64,000 bases of DNA from Desmodus rotundus (Eukaryota > Chordata > Mammalia > Chiroptera > Phyllostomidae). The stretch covers positions 79,077,161-79,141,160 of the forward strand of contig NC_071391.1 in NCBI RefSeq assembly GCF_022682495.2, read 5' to 3'. A program made the position numbers and the translations under genes. The notes beneath the pieces are model-generated. The model ran no database searches. It had not been told where the DNA came from and saw only the letters and a program-made list of their open reading frames with translations. Below are positions 33,191-44,759 of this stretch, in pieces; the first letter of the stretch is position 1; the number at the start of each line of letters is the position of its first letter.

Positions 33191-35119
33191 AAGTTAGGTT
33201 GAGTTGACAAAGGTGTAGCACAATCCTATATATACTAAAGATTATCCGGGAAAGAACTAAAAATTATAAAGCCACCTCGAGAAAATCTATTTGGACAATG
33301 GTGTTATTCTGACATGGATACACAGATTCCTGCCATTTGTGTGAACCATTGAGACTTCAACTGTAGCCACGGTCTTAATAACTTTTATTCTTTTGTTACA
33401 AGACTCTTCCCTAAAGTAGTTGAGACCTATAGGTCTTTCATACACAACACATACAACTGGATTATCACACACCCATTTGGGTTGGGTGTCCTGCTATGTT
33501 TGAAGTGGAAGAATGTAACTGGCCTTAAGGTGCCTGTGAGCTTTGTCCTATTTGATATTGTCCTGGCTGATGTGAGCCTGGTCATTCTTCCCTGGCCCAC
33601 GCCCTAACCCACTGCCCTTTGCTGAATTTTCCCTTAACATTTCCATTCCAAGCAGGTTTTTGGTTTGACTAATCCACTCTGGTCCAACTTTATTGCGGGA
33701 CCTGTCTGAACAATTAAGACACATTATAGAGCTTACAAGGCAGCATGTGGTTTCCCGAGTGGCTAGGGTGTAAGAGAGGCTCAGCCTTGCACTGTTGATT
33801 TAATCCTCTGCAGAAAAGTCCAGATGCATTCATCTCCCCTCCTTTCCTGTTTTAGAGTAACCTGATCTTCAGACTTCTCACTGAAGAACTGAGTGCAAGA
33901 ATGAAGTTCAACCTGTCACCACATTGCTATTGCTGTTTGTCTTCTAAAAATTCCAAGTAATACTTAGTTATTTTTCATTTCCCCTTGAAAGACATTTTGA
34001 TATCTTCATTGATACACTCTTCACCATTTTCCTGACGTGGCTTTCCAAACATAAACTAGAAATCGATCTGCAGGTCAAATGGCAGTGATGGTGGATGAGA
34101 GTACCCAGGAGGGCAGAGGAATTGAAGAGCAAAAATGGAAAGAGAGGGTCATACTCTGGTGATCTTGCCATGCCTTTATGAGACCACAGGCTTTTTGCTC
34201 TTTGGTGTTTTTTCTTTGGGGGGAGGGAGTGGAGACTGGAATAAATCTCCTATTTGCCAATACTTGCTTTAGACTTTCAAAGTCCATCATGTGCAAAATG
34301 CCAATCCTCAAATAGATTAGAATACATAAGGATTTGAATAAGCTAATTCAGTATTTATGAGCATCCCAGGAACATGGTGAGAAGTTACAGATCAGAAGTG
34401 TGTTTTCTCATTTCCCTATAATGTAATAGGTACCATTTATTTATGCTATTATCTTATTAATCCTTTTCATGTATTTTCTTATTAATCCTCGCAGTAATTC
34501 TATGAAGATCAAGTAGTATCCAAACCTCACAATTCTAAGATGCTCATTTTTTCACACTTAGATGCTCATCTTTGCAATCAGGATACATCCCAGGATGCAT
34601 GTTGTCTTATGCGCAGTGCCAGAAAGACAGCACTCATGATGCCAGTTGTCATTGCCTGCTTGTGAGCAAACCCAGTTGTTACTCTGGTGTCATAAAGTGT
34701 CAGCATCAAGGTATGACTCGGAAGAAAATCCTAGAAGCGATAGCGAGTGCATCTTTCAAGAAATAAGCATCACCAATGCCCTTGATGGCATAGAGGTCAA
34801 TATTGTGTAGAAAAATGGGGACATGATGACTGAGTCAAAAAGTGATTTAGAGGGGTCTCTATGTAAAATTTGAGGGATATATTAAGTAATTTATTTTGCT
34901 AAGTTTTTTTCTTTTTATCTATGCATCAAGGTGGTATATGATTAAAATCCATCTAAATATATTTAAAGTCAGCTCTTTAAATAAGTATAAAATAAAAACT
35001 CTGTGTTATAAGAAAGTATTGCATCTTATTGGCAGTGTTTTCTTGTATGTGAAAGAAAAATGAGTCTTACTATATACAGAATATTAGGTTCAATGAACTA
35101 TGATATTCTCCTTTTCCTA
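33191..35119. other. Intergenic DNA, no recognised feature
   Basis: No gene or confidently named repeat. A 23-bp stretch at 34354-34376 recurs at 39740-39762. Confidence 0.4.
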
Positions 35120-35235
35120 TCAATAAAAAATGAGCCTTAAAGATATTAAGTTTCTTGCCTAAGATCACACAACTAATAAAGGAACTAAGATGTGACCCTA
35201 ACTGTCTCTAATTTCAAAACCTTTTCTTATTTCCT
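35120..35235 (-). repeat. MIR SINE fragment
   Basis: 'TGCCTAAGATCACACAACTA' and 'ACTAAGATGTGACCC' are the usual antisense MIR core. Confidence 0.6.
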
Positions 35236-35339
35236 ACTGCACTATATTGTTCCTTCACTGAGTCTTTCTTAAAAATCATAAACTCATTCGTCTGTTTTCA
35301 CTAACATTTTGTGGATCTAGAACCAGAACATTTACTTCC

Positions 35340-35861
35340 TTTTATTTCCTATATTGATTTTGAGAGTACATTTATTAAAGCTGGGGACAGTGAAACAAGG
35401 AAGGGCTTAGGGTAGAACACAGGTGGCAAACGCAAGGCCCTCGGGCAGAATCCGGCCCTCCACCTTGTTTTATCTGTCTGGGCACCTCGTTTCTAAACAG
35501 TGGCAGCCCTGCACTCTTGCTTAACTGTTAGGGAGTAGTTACATTTATACAGTCCTAAAATTACATTTGGCCCTTTGAAGGCAACCATGAGGCTGATGTG
35601 GCCCCTGGTGAAAATGAGTTTGACACTCCTGGGATAGAAGAAGCAACAGGAGAGAGCTCAGGTGGGGCTGCTTTGGCTCACTGGGAAGTCAGAGAAAAGG
35701 GGCCTTGGAGAAAGGTTCTTGGGGTTAGCCCAGGACAAGCGGCCACTGCCCATTGCTCCCCTGGTTGCAAGTGTTGTGGGGCCCCTTAGAATTTAGGAGG
35801 TGCACTCCTGTGGAGAAGGGAAAGGGAAAGGTGCAGGTGTGCTCCTGGGAAAGGGTGCACG
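35340..35861. repeat. Unclassified interspersed repeat, copy 1 (interrupted by hAT and HAL1)
   Basis: Outside the hAT insert, this segment aligns with 54887-55200: shared stretches include GTGAAACAAGG, GAAGAAGCAACAGGAGAG, CACTGGGAAGTCAGAG and TTAGCCCAGGA. On the minus strand AATAAA near the left edge suggests an LTR or an mRNA end. I could not name the family. HAL1 copy 2 is inserted at its right edge. Confidence 0.6.
35418..35631. mobile_element. Small non-autonomous hAT DNA transposon (214 bp)
   Basis: Inserted within the repeat above. The paralogous site at about 54953-54962 is empty (CTTAGGATAGAAGAAGC). The flanks are an 8-bp TSD, GGGTAGAA (35410-35417) versus GGATAGAA (35632-35639). The ends form imperfect terminal inverted repeats (CACAGGTGGCAAACGC and, reversed, CAGGAGTGTCAAACTC, 11 of 16 matching). 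The 8-bp TSD and CA(G)-ends with an internal 'GGCCCTTTGAAGGCAACC' type body fit the hAT superfamily. Confidence 0.8.
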
Positions 35862-35874
35862 CCTGTTTACTTTT
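35862..35874. repeat. Target-site duplication, left copy, HAL1 copy 2
   Basis: CCTGTTTACTTTT, repeated at 37702-37714 (13 bp, perfect). Confidence 0.85.
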
Positions 35875-37701
35875 TTTTTAAATATATTTATTGATTATGC
35901 TATTACAGTTGTCCCATTTCCCCCCCACTCCACTCCATCCTGCCCACCCCCCTCCCTCCCACATTCCCCCCCCCCATAGTTCATGTCCATGGGTCATACT
36001 TATAAGTTCTTTGGCTTCTACATTTCCTACACTATTTTTACCCTCCCCCTGTCTATTTTCCACCTATCATCTATGCTACTTATTCTCTGTACCTTTACCC
36101 CCCTCTCCCCCTCCCACTCCCTTATTGACAACCCTCATGTTCTAGTTGTTTGCCTAGTTTGCTCTCGTTTTTGTTTTATGTGTGGTCGTTAATAACTGTG
36201 AGTTTGCTGTCATTTTTACTGTTCCTATTTTTGATCTTCTTTTTCTTAGGTAACTCCCTTTAACATTTCATATAATAAGGGCTTGGTGATGATGAGCTTC
36301 TTTAACTTGACCTTATCTGAGAAGCACTTTATCTTCCTTTCCATTCTAAATGATAGCTTTGCTGGATACAGTAATCTTGGATGTAGGTCCTTGCGTTTAA
36401 TCTTGGGTAATGTAATTATGATGTGCCTTGGTGTGTTCCTCCTTGGGCCCAGCTTCTTTGGGACTCTCTGAGCTTCCTGGACTTCCCGGAAGTCTATTTC
36501 CTTTGCCAGATTGGGGAAGTTCTCCATTATTTGTTCAAATAAGTTTTCAATTTTTTGTTCTTCCTCTTCTCCTTCTGGCACCCCTATAATTCGGATGTTG
36601 GAACGTTTCAAGGTGTCCTGGAGGTTCCTAAGCCTCTCCTCATTTTTCCAAGTTCTTGTTTCTTCATTCTTTTCTGGTTGGATGTTTGTTTCTTCCTTCT
36701 GGTCCATACCATTGATTTGAGTCCCAGTTTCCTTCTCATCACTATTGGTTCCCTGTACATTTTCCTTTTTTTCTCTTAGCATAGGCTTCATTTTTTCATC
36801 TGTTTTTCGAACAGATTCAACCAAGTCTGTGAGCATATTGATAACCAGTGCTTTGAACTGTGCATCCGATAGGTTGGCTATCTCTTCGTCGCTTAGTTGT
36901 ATTTTTTCTGGAGCTTTGAAGTGTTCTGTCATTTGGGCCATTTTTTTGTTTGTTTGTTTGTCTTGGCGCATCTGTTACTTTAAGGGGCGGAGCCTTAGGT
37001 GTTCACTGGGGCGGGGTAATGCTGGTCGCTGCGCTGTGATGCTGTACGTGGGGGAGGGGCCGAGAGGGAGCAGTGGTGCCCGCCTCACTCTCCTCCGGAT
37101 TTCAATCTTTCACTCTGATACCCACAATCAAACTGGGCCACTCTGGTGCTGGTTCCCGAGTAAGTGGGCCTGTGCACACTCTAGGCCCCTGTGGGTCTCT
37201 CCCACGACCTCTCCTGTGAGGCTGGGATTCTCTCCTGCTGCCGCCCCAACCCCCACGGGCTCTTTCAATCAGAGGTTTGAGGCTTTATTTCCCCGAGCTG
37301 GAGCCCTGGGTTGCGCGGTCTGCTTCGCTCCCTGCCGTTTGTCCGGTTTATCTGTGGGTGAATGTGGTGCAGCAGGGTGCTACCCGCCACTCTGCCTGCC
37401 CCACTCTCTGCCACTCTGAGTCCGGCCCTCTGGGTTTATCTGTGCAAATGTGGGGCCGCAGGGTCTGCTAGTGCTTGGACTGCCTGCGCCATTTGTCCCA
37501 CACTCCGCCAGTCTCAGTCCCGCCACAGCCACGCGAGTCCTCTCCACCCCGGTGCCTGTCTCCGCCCCTCTTACCAGTCTGGATGAATGTTTATTTTCTA
37601 TTTTCTTGGTGTTGGTCCCCCTTGTTGTTCGATTCCCTGTCAGTTGTGGTTGTGCGAGGAGGCGCAGTGTGTCTACCTACGCCGCCATCTTGGTTTCCCC
37701 T
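35875..37701 (-). mobile_element. HAL1 retrotransposon, copy 2, near full length
   Basis: Minus-strand leader starts GGGGAAACCAAGATGGCGGC next to the TSD, then the 5' UTR, an open ORF1, the 3' UTR and an A-tail (T-run 35871-35879). No ORF2. Nearly identical over its length to copy 1 at 531-2386. Both lack about 141 nt of ORF1 and about 29 nt of the 3' UTR found in copy 3, so they form one young subfamily. Confidence 0.88.
36246..36971 (-). CDS. HAL1 ORF1 (L1 ORF1p-like), open but lacking much of the C-terminal domain
   Basis: An uninterrupted frame of 241 codons from ATG 36971. The ATG conserved in relatives is at residue 11 (MAQMTEHFKAPEK), giving 231 residues. It has an acidic coiled-coil-like N-terminus (DEEIANLSDAQFKALVINML), an RRM-like core (SNIRIIGVPEGEEEEQKIEN; RRNTPRHIIITLPK) and then jumps to LHPRLLYPAKLSF, omitting about 47 residues equivalent to KERILKAAREKKEVTYKG onward. 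In L1 this region contributes to RNA binding, so the product may trimerise or bind RNA poorly. It is the only HAL1 ORF1 in the window with both an ATG and no stop. Confidence 0.7.
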   Translation of the reverse strand: MRQDKQTNKKMAQMTEHFKAPEKIQLSDEEIANLSDAQFKALVINMLTDLVESVRKTDEKMKPMLREKKENVQGTNSDEKETGTQINGMDQKEETNIQPEKNEETRTWKNEERLRNLQDTLKRSNIRIIGVPEGEEEEQKIENLFEQIMENFPNLAKEIDFREVQEAQRVPKKLGPRRNTPRHIIITLPKIKRKDLHPRLLYPAKLSFRMERKIKCFSDKVKLKKLIITKPLLYEMLKGVT

Positions 37702-37714
37702 CCTGTTTACTTTT
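37702..37714. repeat. Target-site duplication, right copy, HAL1 copy 2
   Basis: CCTGTTTACTTTT, perfect match to 35862-35874. Confidence 0.85.
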
Positions 37715-37884
37715 AAAAAAAAATCTAAGTTCTTTCACAATGTTCTTTCACATTTATGAATGAACTCAGTAAATTTATTGACTTCTCACTTTGCAGAAGC
37801 AAAGTCTGACTTTCTGTTTCTATTTTTACTATAGCTTGTCAAAACATTTTTAAATTTAATAGAGGAATGAACATTTATTGAGCT

Positions 37885-38045
37885 ATAGTTACACTAGGCA
37901 CTGTGTTTGTGAGGTAGGTTTTATTACCCCACTTGAGAGATGAAGAAACTGAGTCTCACAGAATTTAAGTAACTCATCTAAGGACACACCAAGAACATAC
38001 TGACAATAACTGGCAAAGCTGGGGCTTTGAGTTCTTTTGACTATG
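37885..38045 (-). repeat. MIR SINE
   Basis: 'GAGAGATGAAGAAACTGAGT', 'TTTAAGTAACTCATCTAAGG' and '..GGCAAAGCTGGGGCTTTGAG' are typical antisense MIR sequence. Confidence 0.75.
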
Positions 38046-38508
38046 AGTGTGGATTTCTCTTCTCTGTACACACACAAAAAAAGAATAAAATGTATTAACT
38101 TTTCATTATTAGGTACTATTGAACTAAAGTTACATTTGTCTGGAAAAGAATTAAATAATGAAAATCTATTCCTTATGTATACTACCTTTATATTGTAGTG
38201 TTTGGTATTAAATAGAAATGCTGCTGCTTCTCAGAGAACCTCAGCCAGACATAAAGTTATCACAATTTCTAACTCCTTAGGTGATGTTCATATGTTAATA
38301 TTGCATTACGTTCCTCAGCATCCCTGCTTCCATTGGCAACAGTATGATTTCTCCCTGGGCTCCAACTAGATGTACTAGAGATGCCCAAGACAATGAGCCC
38401 TTAAAGGAACATGTTCAGAAATTCCAGGTCACTGATAGTCCTTCAAGACTGTCATTCTCTGACATTGACAGAAAACCAGGGTCAATCACTCACTCCACCC
38501 TCATTTTT

Positions 38509-39580
38509 TCCCCTTTTTTTTTTCAGGTTTCATATCTTTATTCAGAAGGTGATTCAACATAGAGTGAAACATTTTTAGCATTATGAAATATAATGTTTTG
38601 ATATCTTTTCCCCTGCAATTCTATTTATTGCCATTTTTATAATCCTAAAGAAATTCTCTTATTAAAAGTTTTCAAGCATTTAGGTATTTCACATGATCAA
38701 TAATAAAGGTTGCAGTGAAGGAGTAGTTGTGATTAAGAACCCTCTTGTGATCTAAAAACAACAGGATTTTCTTTTCTGAATAGGCAGCTACGAAGTTATC
38801 AGGTAGTACCTGTCCAACTGGAAAAAAACTGGTCATCTTTTCCTTGAGCAATTAGTATGTTCAGCTGAGAACCTAGATAGGACTTCACAAGATAGGTAGC
38901 ATCATAAACTTTCCATTTACTTTGGTCAGTTCCCAAATATCCACCAAAGGCTCCCCACCGCCGCCACCCAAGGACAGAGCACTGAATTGCAAATAGGAGC
39001 AAATGCTGAGACAGATTTTCATTTTCCAGGTTTCTTTAAAGCGAAAACCAGAGCTCCATGGCATTTCACAGAGTGACCAAAAACAGACATCCTTTGGGGG
39101 TCCACTGGAAAATTGGCATTTATGAGCTGGGGAAGCTCCTCCGTTACCTAGGAGTACATTCAGTAGTTAGTTTCCCAAGGATCTTCAGTGGCACCCACAT
39201 AAAACACAGCACCGGTGCCTGCATCCCAGCTCTCGCCTTCTTGTCTAATGTTGCAGCCACAAGGACAGGTATCTGGAGCAATAGCAAAAAGGCCATGTTC
39301 TGAGGCAGCTTGATGATGACCAGATCTTAATATAAAATTCTGTTCTATCAAGTGAAAGCACACAGCCAATATGGTGCAGGACATTTTCCAGTTTCTGCCT
39401 TTGGTGGTCAGTAGACAGCAAATTTCATTTTGCAGTTCAGTATAATACTGTCATGTTTAAAAACGTTCTCAATCCCTCAAACTGCTAGTTGGAAATCTGT
39501 TTCAATGCCATTCTTTTCGTGTCCAACTGTGACTTGCTTTTTGTTCTCAACAAAGGGTAGATGATCCTCCAGTGGCAGGA
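38509..39580 (-). pseudogene. ESD: Processed pseudogene of ESD (S-formylglutathione hydrolase / esterase D)
   Basis: Read on the minus strand, an intronless copy starts at ATG 39511 (MALKQIS) and shows, across several frames, ESD-like segments: [67 protein letters not shown], then QGKDDQF. It continues through a 3' UTR to 'CTTCTGAATAAAGATATG' and an A-tail (T-run about 38513-38522). Frameshifts and stops break the frame many times (for example right after MALKQIS), and the catalytic segments are not in one frame. ESD hydrolyses S-formylglutathione in formaldehyde detoxification. This copy is dead. It probably arose by L1-mediated retroposition. Confidence 0.88.
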
Positions 39581-39629
39581 AGAGGAGAAGCAGTCGGAGA
39601 GAGAAGAAGCAATCAGAGGCCTCAACACT

Positions 39630-39740
39630 TTCCCCAGTTTTCCTGAGATATAAGTAACACATAACACTGTATTAGTTTCAGGTAAACAGCATAACGATTT
39701 GATGTAAGTGTATACTGTGAAATGATTACTCCTCATTTTT
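39630..39740 (-). repeat. L1M-type 3' end fragment
   Basis: 'TTTTCCTGAGATATAAGTAA' and 'CACATAACACTGTATTAG..' match the 3' UTR of old mammalian L1. Short and diverged. Confidence 0.45.
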
Positions 39741-39762
39741 TTATGAGCATCCCAGGAACATG

Positions 39763-42665
39763 AGTTATTTAGTTATCACTTGAAGCAGAATACCGACAAA
39801 AGTTTTTAAAAAGTTTACAAGTTATATGAATTTCTGAACTATAATTTCAAAAAACTTGGGCTATTAATTCTTGTACATGTTATTATCAGAATAAACCTTA
39901 AAAGTCTTTATATTTCTGGCTTGAAAAATACTTTTTCAAAAAAGTTTAAACAACAAGAAAATTAAGATGATCATATGGTTTAATTATATAACCAGTACAA
40001 TTTAAGACGTTGCTGTCAGATTTTACTACTGTACTAATGCTCAGAGAGATATACCAAGTGAATTGCTATAGTACCCAACTGGTTAACTTATAACACATGT
40101 AGCTAATTGTGCTGTTGAGTTACGATTTTTTGGTTTCCATTTATAAAGTATATCAATCAGGCACTCTGATGACTGAAATAAAACTGGTAAAGACATTACA
40201 GCCACTAATAATGGGGGAAGGAATTATGTTTTATGCTTATTCTTACTCTACATCGACCATTACAAAGCAGGAAGCTTTGAGTCAAATGACCTGGGTACAA
40301 CACAATAATCTATTCTGGGTCACATCTGTAGGGATGTGTAAACAAGTGTTGTTTATTTGGAGACTCTCAAAATGAACAGGTGGCATGAGGAGAAGCAGCT
40401 CTGACAGAAGTTTTGACAATAGTGTAGTTTATATCAAGGACCTACCATAAGCCTAGCATGTCAAAGTTGAGAAATGTATTAATTCATTCACTTGGTCATT
40501 TATCCACTGTATCCTGGACACCCACTCTATGGGAGACACTTTGTGGGAAGTCAAAATTGCTAAGGATGTTGACTGGTAGAAAAAGTTTAGTTGTGCCAGG
40601 AGCTACACAAAGAGGTTAAAATGGCTTAAGAAAGAGAAGCGACCTATTTATTTCTTACCAAAAGACAGGAGAAAAGCCTAATCAGTCATAGTGGCTTATT
40701 AATGAGGTTCCTAAGCTTTTTTCCCCTTTTTGCTACTGAGCATCTCTTTTAACATTGTGAAAAGGCTTTAGCAGTTATATTACTTAAGGAATAACAGATT
40801 TCTTGTTCTCTCAAGAGCAACTATTATGCCAATAATGTTAGGAGAGGCTTTCCTATGGAAAAAACTGTATTCTCCAGTCCTCATTTCAAATATCTATTCA
40901 CAATAATTTAGGATGTGTTATTTGAGTGAGTATTTAATTTGAAAATAAATATGAACCCTAGGAATACAAACAAGACTTATGAAACTAAAGAAAGTGTATA
41001 TGATTCATATACATAGTCATAAAACTAAAATATGTGCATAAAGAGTGTTTAAATATAAAAAATCAAATAATCTGGGCCTTTTGTATTTGTCTTTATGTAA
41101 TGTGTGGTGCCCATTATTTAACTGAGGAGCAAAACAACTTGGATATTCAAACTTGAAACATGACTCTAACGACTCATAATTGTTGCTTGACCTTAAATCC
41201 TATTGTCTAATGGTTGCCTCATTGGGATTATATGAATCATCGCCTTGTCTTCTGTGTGTTGACTGGAAGGAGGCCTCTAGGTTTCTCCTGAGAGATTGTT
41301 TCCCTTTTGCTGTGGTCCAACATCACCATGACACTTGAATAGGGTGATCACGTTCCAGGGCACTGGATGGTGTCCTGAGCCAGGAGACTCAATTAGGGAT
41401 AACCTGATTCCATCCTACCCCTTAAATATTCCATGAGCTCTACTCAGTGTAATGCTAATTGTCGTGGTCCCTGGCCTTTAAGACTACAACCTGGCAGAGG
41501 AGTAGAAGTTAGAGTACAGCTGGATAAAATGGGCAGGGCAGGAGGTTTACAACAAGCCAATTGCTTCACTGTCAATCCTCTTAATAAGACAAAATAAATA
41601 TATTTTAAGACATATCTGAGGAAATTTACCACTCACAGCTTCTTACTAAAAGGCTAGGAAAGTACTTACTCTAAGAAGAAGCAATTTGAATGGAGGAGGA
41701 AGGAGCAAGGAGGAGGGAGGGTTAGGAAATTCAGGAGAAGGAAGACACTGGTTTCTGACCTCTTGCCTCATTTCCTCCCTCTCTTTTCCATTCCAGGGAG
41801 TTTCTGCTTTCCTTCCTATTCTTGAAGTAGGTTGCCCTTTATCCTATCTTCCCCCATTTAATGGAATTTTCTTCTAGTTTTTACTTTTTCCCCTGGGGCA
41901 CCATCTAGTTTAGTGTGAGTAATAGCAGGGTATTGGGGAACATGATTAATAAGGAAAACAAAAAATAACCTGCTTAATATCTTAAAAATATTGCCCCTAT
42001 AATGTTTATATTATATTTTGGGTTATCACTGAAATGAAAATGTGACATTTTAAAACTTATATCCAAGATCCCAAGGATTCAATGCCAGTTTGAAAGATCT
42101 GCTTGGAAGATTTACCCTCTTAATTCACAGTTGTTCTCATTTTTTTCTTAGGAGCAGGCTCACTTTCATTGTGGCTATAGGCTTGTCCCAAGCAAACAAG
42201 CCAATATATGTTCATTTTCTTGTCAAAAAGTTTTGCGTTTGAGGTGAGGTTTGTATATTAGAGATGTTCCCATAGTATAATTGGCACTATCGTGAGAGGC
42301 AGACTTCGCCAAGAACCAGTGCAACTATGTTTAGCATGCTTTCTGGGTGCAGGGTTTATATTGGCATATAAGTCCAGGGAGAGCTCAGTTTCCAGGTCCT
42401 TCCTGTTCAATCATATTACAAACAAAAATGTTCAAACCAGTAATAAAGTTATCCTATGGTTAAATAACAACTTTCACCCTTTAAGATTTGAGCAGCTGTC
42501 ATTTGACTGGTTCTTTTAGATTCATTTAAAATGTTTGAGAAGTAAGGTCTCACCTGTCGAATCTCTGCTTTCATTAAGCAGGAAAGGACATAGACGGAAA
42601 TTTAAATGACATTTAAGATTCTGCGTTTTCGTGTCTATGGTCTCCCCAATTCTTCCTCGTCGTCC
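39763..42665. other. Intergenic DNA, no recognised feature
   Basis: About 2.9 kb of AT-rich sequence without an identifiable gene. A short CCT/CGT repeat sits at about 42655-42680. No further named repeats. Confidence 0.4.
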
Positions 42666-42679
42666 TCCTCCTCCTCCTT

Positions 42680-43300
42680 TTAATGTAACATCACTTTATT
42701 TTTATTCTTGGGGTTTGGGGGGTTTTTTGTATTTTTTTCCATTACCATTTAATCCCTTTATACTTCCTTCTCCCTGGCAATTACCACACTGTTGTCCATG
42801 TCCATGAGTCTTTTTTCTTTTTTGCTCAATCCCTCCATCCTCTAACCTCCCCCCCCCCCGCCACTAGCTGTCATTTGCTCTCCATCTATGAGTTTGTCCC
42901 CATTTTCCTTGTTAGTTCAGTTTGTTCATTAGATTCCACATATGGGTGAAATCATATGGTGTTTGTCTTTCTCTGACTGGCTTACTTCACTTAGCATAAT
43001 GTTCTTCAGGTCCATCCATACTATTGCAAAGGGTAAAAGTTTCTTCTTTTTTTAGGGCTGAGTAGTGTTCCATTGTGTAAATATCCCATAGCTGTTTTAT
43101 CCACTCATCTATTGATGGACATTTGGGCTGCTCCCATATCTTGGTGATTGTAAATAATACTGCAATGAACTTATGGGTGGTTATGTTCTTTTGAATTAGT
43201 GTTTTTGGTTCCTTTGGATATATTCCCAGAAGTGGGATTGCTGGGTTAAAAGGCGGGTTCATTTAAAAATTTTTGAGGTATCTCCATACTACTTTCTATA
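42680..43300 (-). mobile_element. 5'-truncated older L1 (3' UTR and ORF2 C-terminus)
   Basis: Minus-strand frame 43262-42987 encodes the ORF2p C-terminal tail (FNPAIPLLGIYPKEPKTLIQ; then EWIKQLWDIYTMEHYSALK), followed by an L1 3' UTR ending around 42690. Diverged from the young L1s. Confidence 0.85.
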
Positions 43301-44759
43301 GTTTGAAGACTGGTGCAGCAGCCAATTCCTTCTTTTAAGTCACTTTTGTTTTGATAGAGTGGGTAGGGGATTGGCAATTCAACTTAACCCACAGTGAGTA
43401 ATGAAATACTTATGTCAGTGTGCAGAACTGGAAACACTGCTCTCTAGAAAGTAAATTACTGAACTGACAATGTTTCTTCAGTGTTTCTATGGAAGTTCTT
43501 CTCTAAAAGGCTACTTTTCACAATACAGTATAGATTTCCCAGCCTGATCTGATAAAACACATTCAGTGAGATAAATGTCAGAGTTCCTGTCTTACAAAAA
43601 ATGAAGACAATTAGGCACAGAGAAGTCAGGGGCAATGATAGCATTGGTAAAGTAAGTCATCATTTATTTTATGGGTAATCCAAAAGGTCTGGCCTTTCTC
43701 CAGTGGCCCTGCCCAGGTGGTAGAATGAGATCCTGTAGAGAGAGGACCAATTCACAAGGGATCTCCTATGATATGCTGAGAAATATGACCTTAACTCTGA
43801 GAAGGTTACAAAAATACATTAAAGGCTCTTTTTCTTTTTTAATTAAATAAATTTGTCCTTATAAAACAAAACATATCATCTTCATAAAATTGACATAACT
43901 TATAATTTAAAATATTGACAATAGGGTTTTTATTTAAAAGGGAGTTGAATATACTTCTTCACCTTTACTCCACTAAGAACAGAGAAAAAAAATGGGAAAG
44001 AAACTTTAGAGGCTAAAAAGCAAACAGGCTATTCTTAACTGACTTAGAAGAACCAAGAGAGGTAAAACCATAGAAATAGGGAAGGACAAAAAGCAAGTTA
44101 CTTCATAGTACAGAGCTGTAGAAAGGCTGAAATTTGAGGGGCTACATACCCCATAAGTTAGAGAACAGGTGAGGTTAAAATAAGATAGTTGAAACTAAGA
44201 GATAAATAAGAGACAATTACTAACTTCAGGAAAAAGCCCAAGTTATACCAGGCAGGTAATACTCATGGCTTAGCTATGAGTCATTGTTTACATGGACATT
44301 AATAGAATATTATAATAGAATATTACATAGAATAATGTAATATTACATTAGAATATTATAATAGAATATTACATAGAAAGTTATGTAATAACTTAGAAAG
44401 TTATGTGCATAGTTAAAAGGGAGCTGCTTAAAAGATATAAATATTTACCTTTTATAGTAGAAAGTCAAGAGATAACATCTAAAACTGAAAATAAGAATTA
44501 GCTGTTTAAACATGTTTGTGGGAAACAAATACATGGGCAAATACTAAAAGAAAAAGCTAAAGGATTTTTAAATGGCTGCTGCTTGAGTGCAAAAATTGGA
44601 TATATATGTGAAAAGAAGAGATTCCTGTTTTCACTTATAGAACTCTGACTTTCACTACTATGATATATTTAACTTGGATAAGAAGTAATATTCTAATAAT
44701 AAAAGCTATAACCACACTCCTCGCATGGGTTATCATGAGGATTAAGAATAAGGTATGAG
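43301..44759. other. Intergenic DNA with AT-rich tandem stretch
   Basis: No gene was recognised. Contains the ATTATAATAGAATATTACAT repeats described separately. Confidence 0.4.
44285..44405. repeat. AT-rich imperfect tandem repeat
   Basis: Units of the form AATAGAATATTATAATAG / AATATTACATAGAA recur several times, followed by two copies of AACTTAGAAAGTTATG-like sequence. Confidence 0.75.
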
